Below are positions 37,382-49,045 of a DNA stretch of 64,000 nucleotides, in pieces. A program made the position numbers and the translations under genes. Below the pieces are notes generated by a model. The model was not told the DNA's origin, did not search any database, and worked only from the letters and a program-made list of their open reading frames with translations. Every line of letters starts with the position of its first letter. The stretch's first letter is position 1. Source of the stretch: Paramecium tetraurelia (Eukaryota; Ciliophora; Oligohymenophorea; Peniculida; Parameciidae); assembly GCF_000165425.1 (NCBI RefSeq), contig NW_001798997.1, forward strand, positions 186,001-250,000. Direction: 5' to 3'.

Positions 37382-37929
37382 ATGGATCAAGAAACTCAGA
37401 AACCTATTTTGATGAACATTTATTAGTAAACATTTTAAGTTTAACTCTAGAAGGGCCAATCAAATTGGCAATCAATTAAAATCATAGAATTTTAGTTCTC
37501 TAAAATATCTTTTCAAAGAACTATAAAAATCAAAAAAAACTCCAAGTACATCTTAACATACTACTGCGAGTAAAAGAAATTAACAATCAAAATAGTAAGA
37601 TAATGTTTAGGTTCAAACTCCTCAAACTAGTTATCGTTCTAGGCTATAATTAGTAGAAAAAAATGAATGGATCAATTTAATTAATCAAAAATCGCAGTAA
37701 AATCTTCAATCTGATCAAATTGCAATGACCGAATATCGGTATTTATAAAATTCAACTTAGAACTAGAGTTTAAATCGATTCTTTTTTCTAAAATGACTGG
37801 AAATAGCCGTATTATAAACCAGAAAAAATATAATAATTAAACTTAGAAGTAAATTAATATTAGCCTACCAATGATATTGATTCATGGAAACAAACTGTAT
37901 ATTAGAGATTATATCAGAAGATATCATGA
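37382..37929 (+). CDS. Small protein of unknown function
   Basis: ATG 37382 (MDQETQKPILMNIYQ) to TGA 37927-37929, about 166 residues. Two introns, 25 nt (from about 37427) and 22 nt (from about 37739), each restore one continuous frame. The protein is Gln/Lys/Ser-rich with a few aromatic residues near the end (FFQNDWKQPYYKPEK, DSWKQTVYQRLYQK). No recognised domain. Short ciliate proteins with such W/Y-rich motifs are often axonemal or cortical, but that is speculation. It converges on the GSK3-like kinase gene with a 24-bp gap. Confidence 0.65.
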
Positions 37930-37953
37930 TTTAATTAAAACATTTTTGATAAA

Positions 37954-38970
37954 TCACTAATCTATAATATCTTTAAAATATTAGTGTTGCAAAGCTTAAC
38001 TTGCGGTAGGTCGTTATCCTGGTATATATTTCAGTAATTTTCTATTTTTAGAATAACATAAATTAATACTTTAACAAGTCTACAAAATTTGCCTTATCCT
38101 CTATATTACTAAACTTCTCATTGAGATTGATGCCTTTGTATTCAGGAAACTCTTGAAATAAATTGATGTCAAAAGGAACTACTTTCTAGAAATATTTAAG
38201 ATCCTCCTCTGTAAAGGATCCCATTATTTTGAGAATTTAAAATAATTGATCTCCTTCGGATTTGCCAATAAAAAAGGGCTCCAATAATGCTAATTCAGCC
38301 ATAATACAACCAAAAGCCCAAATGTCAATGGATTCAGTGTATTTGGTGACACCTAGCAATAATTCAGGAGCTCTATAAAATCTGGACACAATGTAAGGTG
38401 TATTCACAGCTGTTCCAGTCATCTCTTTGGCACTTCCAAAATCGCATAACTTAAGAGTTCCATCTTGAATCAAAACGTTTTCTCTAATCCAATAAAAATT
38501 AAGAATTTACGGTTTTAAGTCCCTATGTGCAATATGCTTTTTATGAATCTAATCAAGCCCTTTGAGCATCTAATAAAGATAGTTCTTAAGAGTTTTGGTA
38601 TCAAAGTATTCCTTTCTTTTCCTATGATCAACTATAATATTTTCTAAATTTTGATCCATAAATTCTAGTACAATGTTTTAAACCATTTTATTATCTTCGC
38701 TTCTGCTGTAGAAAACATCCTTGCTATTTCATTAATCATACTATCAATTTAACAACATTAGGACACTATTTCAATTGCATTAATATATCGCATTCTCTGC
38801 TTGAGACTTTACCAACTTTTTGCATTCTTTTTAGGGCTACTTTTTAGTTTCTCTTTGAATCAAATGCTTCGAAAACATAACCTTAGAATTAACTAAAACT
38901 ATATACCAAATGCTCCTGAACCAATAACCCTAGTGATTTCGTAATTAGGTATACTACCATGTGCTTCCAT
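37954..38970 (-). CDS. GSK3/shaggy-type Ser/Thr protein kinase
   Basis: Minus strand, ATG 38970 to TGA 37954-37956, about 304 residues with four introns of 22-28 nt. The Gly loop VIGSGAFGYVFEAF, lysine in KVALKRMQKV, HRDLKPENVLI (split by a 27-nt intron), LCDFGSAKEM, and the activation loop NTPYIVSRFYRAPELLLG are all present, followed by DIWAFGCIMAELALLEPFF and QRPTASQALQHQYF. The YIVSRFYRAPELL segment with its Tyr is typical of GSK3 and of the related RCK/MAK and CDK group. The protein is little more than the catalytic domain. Ciliate genomes hold many such kinases; the individual pathway cannot be told. Confidence 0.9.
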
Positions 38971-39401
38971 TTTAGATATTAGTTATTTTACTCACTTAAA
39001 ATAAAAGTTAAGAATTTAGTATTAATAATGTGAATTATCATGTTAATTTTAATTAATGTATCCCTTATATTCTAGTTTAGTTCTCATACAATTTTTGTGT
39101 CTGCTTGCCACCTTAATTAAAAATGATCATAAAATCCAAAATTTCTAATAATTATGAAGTATTGAGGTTGTAACAACAGAACTGAATTAAACATAATTCA
39201 ACTGAGAAATTGGAGGCATTTTTTGCTTATCCTTCTAAATTTTTGGAAAAGCTATGGGATTAAAATCTTAAAGCACTTTGAAGATACCTAATAGATAAAG
39301 AAATGTGAAATTAAAGTTGATTATAATAACAAGCAATGATTCAAATCCTATATAAATTCTTCCCTTAGTATCTAATTATAATATAAATAAAAATAAATAA
39401 A
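38971..39401. other. 430-bp gap with a short coding relic
   Basis: This lies between the divergent starts of the kinase and the centrin-type gene. A plus-strand frame from ATG 39123 (MIIKSKISNNYEVLRLQQQN) continues in the same frame through a TGA into KLEAFFAYPSKFLEKLWDQN and then two more TGA codons. It reads like the remains of a short gene and not like a working one. Otherwise I see only A+T-rich sequence. Confidence 0.3.
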
Positions 39402-40004
39402 ATGTCCAGATAAGCTCCATCCTCTGCTTAAAAAGTAGATCCCAAGAGGGCTCCTCCTCCTCCTCCTCCAGCTTAAAAAGGACCCAAAGCTTTTAATGCT
39501 GAAGATTATGCCAAGCCACCTCATCTAACAAAGGAGGAAGTCTTGGAAGTAAAACAAGCATTTGACATTTTCGATAATGATGGATCTGGATCAATCGATC
39601 CATAAGAATTAAGAGAAGCCTTTGAAGCTTCAGGAATCAAAACCTACCACAATAAATTTATTTATTAAGTATTGGGAGAATTAGATACTGATAATAGTGG
39701 AGGAATTGATTTTGAAGAATTTTTGCATTTAGCTACAGCAAAGGTTAGTGATAAAGATACTAGAGAGCAAATCCAAAAAGTGTTTAATCTGTATGATTGG
39801 AACAAGGAAGGTAAATTCTGATTCATATTTTAAGGTCGCATCACCTGGGATGAATTAAAGAGAGTAGCATAAGATTTGGGAGAAGAGATGACAGATGAGG
39901 AGATCTAACATATGTTCAAAAAGGCAGATTTGGATGATGATGGTTTTGTTACTTTTGATGATTTTTACAATCTAATGACCCAAAAGGAATACGGAAAATA
40001 ATGA
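39402..40004 (+). CDS. Centrin-type four-EF-hand protein
   Basis: ATG 39402 to TGA 40002-40004, about 192 residues, one 24-nt intron (39811-39834) that contains an in-frame TGA. The N-terminal 50 residues are basic and Pro-rich with a six-Pro run. Four EF-hand loops follow: DNDGSGSIDPQE, DTDNSGGIDFEE, DWNKEGRITWDE and DLDDDGFVTFDD. Order, linker lengths and the C-terminus (FYNLMTQKEYGKQ) match centrins/caltractins. In Paramecium centrins build the contractile infraciliary lattice and work at basal bodies. Loop three has Glu at position 5 and Arg at 7 and may bind calcium weakly. Well expressed by its codon use (CAA with few TAA). Confidence 0.92.
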
Positions 40005-40235
40005 TATCAAATAATGATAAACATATAAATAAAAATTATATATTAGATATTAATCCTTTGTTTGAAAACGTCTTGTATCTTATATTTCAACTTTCTTTAT
40101 TCGATATTTCTCATAGTTTTTATCATAAAATGTCTTTAAGTTAAATATTACTTAATCTAGATATTCTAGAGATTATGTTCCGCTTTCAAATATTAATTAA
40201 TATTAATATATATTAATAAACTAAATTTTGTAAAT

Positions 40236-41120
40236 ATGTAAGGAAACAATGCAACTGAAAAAAAGGTAATAGAGTTAAAAGAAGTATCTCTAAACCAGGA
40301 ACAGATCGGATCAATATTGAAATAATAATAAAAAGATTTTAGACAATATAGCGTTGATAAAAGGAAGTCTCTAATATTATAAAGAATTGAAGATATTAAG
40401 AAGGACAGAATGCTTAAATCTGATGGAACAGTGCATCATTCTGAAGATTTTAGAAAAGCAAACAAAGCACTAGAATATTTCTAACCTGAATTCCCAATCC
40501 TTAAATTTCCCGTATTAAACATCTGTATTTTAGGAAGACACTGTGTTAAACACTTATGATAAAACTAAAAGATGGCTGAAAGAATTCGATTTCCCTAATA
40601 AAAAATAATATTGGCAAGAGTTTAAAAAGAGAGACTTTAAACATTATCCAGGATAGCCTTTTAGTTATGCACCAGGAGTTCCTACCTATTTTGAGGAATT
40701 CAAGGCGTACCATTACATAGAACATGAAGAATCTTAAGTTGAAAAATATCAACGACTCTAATAGTACAATATTTTATATCATCCAGGAAAAAAGTATTAT
40801 ATGTTTAACCAACAAAAGTAGTTGGAGGTGAATTTAGTAGACCCATTTTTGATAGGACTCATGTCCATGTAGAATTAAATCCTATTCATTAAGTGCAATA
40901 TCTACCTAATCCTATTTCAGCAGATTCAACAGACTATAGATAGTTAAGTAGATAATCAATAAAATCTAAATTGAATGACATGCAAAGAGTTAAACCATTT
41001 ACCTCATGTAGTACGAGAAGTTAGATATTTTAATAAAAGTACAAACCGTTGAATGCTGAAAGGACTTAGGAGACAGCGAAATCTTCTAAAAAACCTAATG
41101 ATGATGATTTTGATATTTGA
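40236..41120 (+). CDS. Unknown protein, conserved-looking
   Basis: ATG 40236 (MQGNNATEKKVIELKEVSLN) to TGA 41118-41120, about 279 residues, introns of 22 nt (from about 40511) and 23 nt (from about 40766). It is charged and aromatic-rich (KKRDFKHYPGQPFSYAPGVP, TYFEEFKAYHYIEHEE, GEFSRPIFDRTHVHVELNP) and ends in a Ser/Lys region and DDDFDI. The well-ordered composition suggests a folded, constrained protein, but I do not recognise the family. It converges on RPT2 with a 25-bp gap. Confidence 0.75.
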
Positions 41121-41145
41121 TAAATATGTATTTATAGATATTATC

Positions 41146-42608
<1,463 letters not shown>

Positions 42609-42810
42609 AGTGTATATTTTTAATTTAAATTAATACACCAGTATTGATAATTTTATTCAAATAAATAGTAATTTAATTGTCATTCTCAATATACAAAAGT
42701 TTATAAATCGCATTAAGGTAACTCAGGCTGAAATAATTTCATTATATTTCTTTGACTGGATTAAAATTTAAAATAATAAAAATATCATACAATTTATAAA
42801 ATTTTGGTTA

Positions 42811-43793
42811 ATGCAAAACTATGAAATAGGAATTCCGATTATAATTGAAGCATGTATTGGAATAGCTTCTTCTTTATTCTTCATACTCGACATTTCGATT
42901 CATTATACGATGAAACTATATCAATTGGAATTGGGGATCTTATATACTAATTTGATGCAGTCTATAAGTAAATAAAACCTCATGATTTTAAGTCACCATA
43001 CTATTAATTCTTGACTTTAACAATTAAATGTGCATTTGGACATTGTTTTTAGAACAATGTTTGACTCTTTCAAGTTTTCTTTGGACCATCTTGATTTTAT
43101 AAAAAAGTTGTTTACTGACTAGATACCCAATTTAAATAGCTTTAGAATATCTAAAGACTAATTAATTTACAGTATTAATTATTAAATCCAGCTCTAAGCT
43201 ATAATTGCATTTGGATTGCCAATAATCGCTTCATCATTAATTTTTGTAAAATTAAATATTTGTCAACTTGATACGCTCACATAAGTTTCGACAAAACTAT
43301 TCTGGGCAATACAATCGATTTTAACAATAATATTCATTGGAATAATCGCCTATCATATCATAAGGGTTCATTTGAATTGCAAGTTTGTAAAGAATATAGA
43401 ATAAATTAAGGCCAAATTATACTTAGAAATTTTATACTGCCCCATAATATTACTGTTTTCATTACCGTGGATTGTGTATACAATTTTCAATTTTGAATTA
43501 GATAATTCTGAGGATGTGAAAATCCTTCAAGGTAATTATGAAAATCTAAACTAAAGGGTTATTTCTTTTAAAAAACTCGTAAATGATTTTCAGTACTTTT
43601 CTTTTTGGATAAAATTCGGCATTCCAAGTGGCTTTCCTTGAAAATGCATGCCCAATTTTAAGAAAAACTTATTTGGCAAAATATGATTTTGAAAAAAAGT
43701 ATCAAATTCAATATCAAATTTAGAAATAATTAGTCATAAACTTTAAACATCGAAATTTGTAATACTTTATGTGCACAATTATTGATAAAATGA
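42811..43793 (+). CDS. Polytopic (about seven-helix) membrane protein
   Basis: ATG 42811 (MQNYEIGIPIIIEACIGIAS) to TGA 43791-43793, about 295 residues, introns of 25, 20, 25 and 25 nt. Hydrophobic segments: IPIIIEACIGIASSLFFIL, IITILLILDF, LTLSSFLWTILIL, AIIAFGLPIIASSLIFVKL, ILTIIFIGIIAYHIIRV, YLEILYCPIILLFSLPWIVY and one near MIFSTFLFGQNSAF. The arrangement is receptor-like, with a charged loop after helix five and a short soluble tail. No motif identifies the family. The protein at 9982-10974 is similar in size and topology; whether they are related needs a comparison. Confidence 0.75.
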
Positions 43794-43826
43794 TTATAAA
43801 TTATAATTTATTAAATAAAATAATTA

Positions 43827-44838
43827 ATGGAGTTTATTCAAAGCTTATTATCATTAATTGGTAATATTGTTATTGTTGCTTTAATGTTGACAATTGGACT
43901 CTTGGTGTTACTCTACTTCCAATAGAACTCATTAATATATTTGCCATGTTTAATTTATTCCTAATTTAATAAGCATTCTAAGGATTCCCCCAAAGTCCTA
44001 GTTAAAATATGAATGGACTCAGGAATCCTTCTGAGAGAAATTTATAATATGAAGATGTAGAGATTGGAACACTAGATAGATAAAAATTAAAAGGATGGCT
44101 CATTAAATAGAATGACAGTTCAAATGTGCCTACAGTGATATTTTTTCATGAAAATGCTGGAAGTATTTTATAATTTAATATTCATTTCAGATATTGGAAC
44201 TAGATTGCAATTTTTAGAATTGTATTTTCAAAATGTGAAATGCAATATATTGATCATTGCATATAGAGGATATTCAGATAGTACAGGAAAGCCCTCGGAA
44301 TAAGGTCTTAAATTAGATGGAGAATCTATAGTTAATTATTTATTTCATAGAAATGATATTGATCACTCAAAAATATTCGTACATGGCAAGTCTTTAGGTG
44401 GAGCAGTAGCCTGTCATGCTATGACTTAAAATATCGCAAAAGGCGTCAGAGGAGTTATATTAGAAAATACTTTTACATCAATGGGTGATATGGTTGATGT
44501 CATCTTTCCTAAATTGAGGTTTTTTAAATCATTACTTCTTAATAATCGTTGGTTGTCAATTTAAAAGGTTGGTCAGATTACATAGCCAATACTATTTATT
44601 TATTGTAATTTGTGATGATTATATGATTTTAGCAATGAAAGACGAAATCGTACCAGTGCAACATATGGCGTAATTACAAAATGCAGCCTAGAGAGCAAAA
44701 TTTATTGAAAAGGTATTTCATTTTATTATTTTAAAGTTTGTGATCGAAGATGGTGATCATAATACTAATTGGTTTAGAGAACCAGAAAAGTACTTTAATT
44801 CAATTTCAAGTTTCATCAATAAAGCCATTACATCATGA
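43827..44838 (+). CDS. Alpha/beta hydrolase, ABHD13/BEM46 family
   Basis: ATG 43827 to TGA 44836-44838, about 301 residues, introns of 26, 28, 28 and 24 nt. An N-terminal membrane anchor (IGNIVIVALMLTIGLLVLLY) is followed by the hydrolase fold: VIFFHENAGNIGTRLQFLEL (oxyanion region), LIIAYRGYSDSTGKPSE, nucleophile elbow HGKSLGGAVACH with Ser in GxSxG, MKDEIVPVQHM (acid Asp) and EDGDHNTNWF (catalytic His). The HENAGNIG and YRGY motifs are typical of ABHD13, an integral membrane hydrolase with probable depalmitoylase or lipase-type activity. The start has the same anchor position as animal ABHD13. Confidence 0.9.
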
Positions 44839-44856
44839 TTATATATTATAAATTAA

Positions 44857-47710
44857 ATGCAATAAAAATATTGTGATGAATGTGAAGAAACTAGAGCCAA
44901 GATAAATTGTAATTAATGTGGACAAATTCTATGCGAGCAATGTGACAAAAAAATACATAATAAAGGAAAAAGAGTTTATCATTCTAGAGAACTAATCGAA
45001 TCATCAGATTCGATCGAATCAAACAAAATCAAATAGGATGCTCATGTGATTAGACATGAACAACACAAGGAAAGGTTTAAATAAATAAACAGCAGTTTGC
45101 CATCTGTTGATGTTGTTAACTTCAATCTAATTAATATCTAGGCGGAAACACCTATGATTTTTTAGAATGAGTATTTTTATCCTTTTATTAAAGTTCTATT
45201 TTAGCTAAAATTGAGCATCACTTATTCAAACAGGCAAATAAAGGAGACCTGATGATTCATTTAAACGATTTTTAGAAATTTTTAAAATAGAATGAAATCT
45301 ATAAAATCAATCAGTAAGAATCAATTAACATTTAGATCAAAAGATATCATATAATAATTAGAGAAATTGAAAATGATTAATGTTACTATTAGAAAATTTG
45401 GGGACAGTGACCCAATTTAGTTTATTAGTCTTCAGTTAGATCATATTAGTTTATAATCATTATATTGGGTTTTATTAAATATTAGGAAAGATGAGATGAC
45501 TCCAACCGATAAATTAGTAATGAGTAGGATTAAGGAATGCTATGGTTTAAAACTCAATATTTAAGATTGGAACCATTATTTGGCTGGATTCTACAAGTTG
45601 CAAGATTCTAATGGATTAATTTAGTTTAATGTGAAAAAATATAAACAGAATAAGTGGATTGATGAAAAATGCATAATTAAAATGACCAAATGTCCTATTG
45701 ATTTAGTGAATAAATCAGAAAATAATAATGCTTCTCTATCAGCTTCTTAATAAATTAATAATGAATCACTACTATTATTTACTATAGAGGACAATATCAA
45801 TTGGAAAATGATGGATGCTCAATAAATGAATTCCATTTATAAGAGTTAATGGAGATCATTTATATAATTTTTAAAAGATTTTTTTGACACCAATCTTACT
45901 TTGAATACAAGTCAAAACACTTAGTCATTTGGAGATTTAAATTAATCTGATTATTAGTCATAATCATCCAAGTAAAGTGGAACCTAATCAGTACCAACTT
46001 AAAAAAACTAAGATAATTCAAAGTGGATTAGAAGTGTTGAATCTGGATTACAAAATGGCCAGAAGAGTCAGGAATAATATCACAATCAAAGCTATTCTTC
46101 CAATGTTACATAAAAGTATTATCAATTAATATAAGTAGAAAAAGAAGTAAAAAGAGTTAAATTAAACCACCAAAATCTATTTAAAAAGCTATACCTGGAG
46201 GTAAATATGGATGTGCATAGCTTTTAAAATGTTGTGGGCCACTAGAATTAAGAGTTTGTTCTTTGGGTGTTTTATGTCTAATGATATAGGAAGCCATTAA
46301 CAGGAATGTCCTAATATACTATAAAACCTTATTAATTAAACCAAATACTAATATAGCTTTTGATTTCAATGATTTCTTAAATATCTTTGATGATTAATTT
46401 TAAGATTAATTCATCCTTTAAAATATTTTAGGGAATGAAGAAAATCAATAACTTTCTGTTGATAAATAATAACAATAGCATGAAAAATAAAATAAATTAA
46501 AAGCTGTTCAATAGGCAATAATAGATATTCTAAATGAATACACTAAAGGTGTTAGTTTAGCAAGATTGCCAAAGATGATTTAACGCAAAATTTAATTTAC
46601 TTTTGATTTGCATGAACTTGGATTCACTAAATTAAAATGCTTAATTCAAGGTATTGATGGGATTAGTATAATAAATGATGGGACTACTTATGCTTCACTT
46701 ATTTTAGATGAGTATTATGATGACACAAATGATATGAAATAAGAATAAGAAGATGATCAATAAGTGAAAATTGATTTAAAATACTTTTAAAAGTAATCCT
46801 TGTAATAATAACAAAGTTAATCTAATCCATAATAATAAACATAGCAATAATAATAATAATAATAGTAGCAACAGATGTAGTTTCTATCTCCAATCCATGT
46901 ATCTGAATATTAATTAAAAATTGAAGTAAATATTTATCTTAATTTATAGCAAGCCTTAAAATAAATCCTTAATTAGTATAGTAATGGAATTCCAGCATCT
47001 TAACTTCTATAAATACTTTAACTGCATATATAAAATACATTCGAATATACCCAATTTGGCTGTTCAACTTTTGAAGAATATATGGTAAAATATGCTGAAA
47101 ACTATTGTGATGTAATGATTAAGATGAAAGGTTGCATCATATATCCAAAAGGATATTCATCATTTAGGTCTGCTATTCCATAATAGAAAATGTAACTTGG
47201 AATTCATCATTAAAAATCTCAGTCGACTACCCTTCCAAGTTATGCTCAATAATAAAGTAATAGTAGTAGCTAAATTATTAAAGCCGATAGTAATTTTAGA
47301 TTTATAATTTAGGCTTTTTAGCAGGTATGTAAAATCCTAGTCAAATGATTGGAGATGTGTAATCTCAATCCTTGACATTTCAATCATTTCAAACCTACCC
47401 TTAAAATAAAGACTTTTTTATGATTTAAGAAGAAAATAGTCATCATGAACTAGACGCTAATGTTAGATTTATAGAAGAACTATTAAAAGAGTCAGATGAT
47501 GTAGAATAACAGAAACATAAAGTTTAAAGAAGTCACTAAACACATTAAGACAGTAAATAATTTTAGAGTTTGGGGCAATGGCCAAATTTAAATTCTAACG
47601 AGAAAAGATGCCATAATAAATATAATACTTATTAATATAGTCCTCAATAAGACTTTTACTAGGGATAAAAAATATCATTAGATCTTCACAGTTGGGATCA
47701 AGATAACTGA
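44857..47710 (+). CDS. B-box zinc finger and LOTUS (OST-HTH) domain protein
   Basis: ATG 44857 to TGA 47708-47710, about 921 residues, introns of 23, 22, 20 and 23 nt. Residues 5-45 form a B-box-like zinc site (YCDECEETR..CNQCGQILCEQC..H..H). Then come helix-turn-helix-like blocks, including LAKIEHHLFKQANKGDLMIH. At about 46515-46710 is a LOTUS-like winged helix: AIIDILNEYTKGVSLARLPK..FDLHELGFTKLKCLIQGI; a second, looser copy lies at about 46930-47160 (ALKQILNQYSNGIPASQLLQ). They flank a polyglutamine run. LOTUS proteins such as Limkain-b1/MARF1 and Oskar bind RNA or Vasa-type helicases. In a ciliate a role in RNA control is plausible, but the domain call is from pattern memory. Confidence 0.7.
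46798..46875 (+). repeat. Polyglutamine run coded mostly by TAA/TAG
   Basis: Inside the LOTUS gene a run of TAA, TAG and CAA codons makes a Gln-rich stretch between the two LOTUS-like domains. In the standard code it would be a wall of stop codons. Such a run is a good site for length variation and suggests a flexible linker. Confidence 0.7.
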
Positions 47711-47732
47711 TAATGTATATATAAAATTATAA

Positions 47733-48823
47733 TCAATTGATAAATATAAAATAAAGAATTATAAAAATGATGACGACTATTAATTAAGTGAATGGAGGCT
47801 TAGGATGATCATTTGGAACTACAAATATTATCCCACCATGTCTAAAGGGGACTAATTTATTAAGATGTTATTCTGCCAGTTTTAATCTTTTTAGGGCAGT
47901 CTAAGATATTATTTGATGTTTTTGATGATTTGAAATCGACAGCATTGTTGGCAAGCAATAAGATAATTTCATTAGATTTTTTGGATCACATTCTTACAAA
48001 TACTCAAACAAACTTAGATATAAAAAGCTTATACCCACATTATTGTAGCTTTTAGTAAACTTCCTATTCAATAGAATCTAAATTAAATTGTTTATTAAAG
48101 AGTTTTTCAATTTTAATTTTAACTCTATGTCTGATTTCATTCATCTCAATTTAATCATCTTCAAGTATCAAAGTATCCTCAATTTCTACTTTCCCTTAGC
48201 AAACAGGAAGTATTATTTCCTTTTTTTCTTTACTTCCAAATTGATCAATGCTATCAATAATAAACGCTTGATGTGTTGTTTACAAATTTTGCACTTTTTC
48301 CTAAATAAATGCGTATATGTATATATTATTATTGATTATTGAAACTCGATCAATTCTTGCCTTAAATTATGCTTTTTAAATTTCATTTTGTAAATATACT
48401 TCTGCATTATTGAAACAACCAAAATAATCATTACAAGACAAATTGCTATCAGGTATTTTAAATATTTGTAGTTTCAAAAATGCATATGGAAATAGATCTT
48501 GCTTTGTTTTAAGAAGAATATGATTGGCTGAGTCGACTTATTATTATTTTTATTCATCCTGTTCTGGAGAGCGATTTTACATTTTTATTATTTCGTGAAT
48601 TATTACGCTTACTTTAAAACTATTAGGGGTAGTTTATATGTAAGATCTAAATTGTAAATTACTACAAAAACCTGCATTATGGGCAACAAGGCATTGTACA
48701 TAATGACCTATACATGCAATCAAAACAATAGGTATGCCCACATGTTAGAGTAACTGGCTGACTAAATTATTATCTACATATTGAGCACTCCAATAATAAA
48801 TCAATATTATGCTGATCATACAT
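47733..48823 (-). CDS. Tail-anchored RING-finger protein (putative E3 ubiquitin ligase)
   Basis: Minus strand, ATG 48823 to TGA 47733-47735, about 347 residues, introns of 25 nt (just after the RING) and 22 nt. The N-terminus starts almost at once with a C3HC4 RING: ECSICRQQFSQPVTLTCGHT, then YCFDCMYR and CCPQCRSYIQTTPNSFKVS. The middle is a coiled, charged region with an acidic patch (EIEDTLILEDDQIEMNEI). The last 22 residues are one hydrophobic helix (FTQLIVVIIFIILYFIFIN), so the protein should be anchored by its tail with the RING in the cytosol. Substrates unknown. A misleading open frame on the opposite strand covers part of the gene. Confidence 0.85.
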
Positions 48824-49045
48824 TATCTATTCTAATAATATTATACAAATTTTGATAAATTTATATGTATATTTTTCAAATTATTAGAATGTAAAAAGCA
48901 TGTTTATATATAACTATGATATAAATATTAATCAATTTGTCTTGTTTAAACAGTGGCTATATCTTTGTTTCAAATAAAGCCGAGCTGGTAAATAGAATGA
49001 TATTTCTTAAGACCATATAAAAAATGCTTTAATAAAATAATTAAA

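Noticed and set aside
47792-48244. Plus-strand frame that reads like a membrane protein
   Set aside because: The minus strand carries a complete RING protein with frame-saving introns over the same bases.
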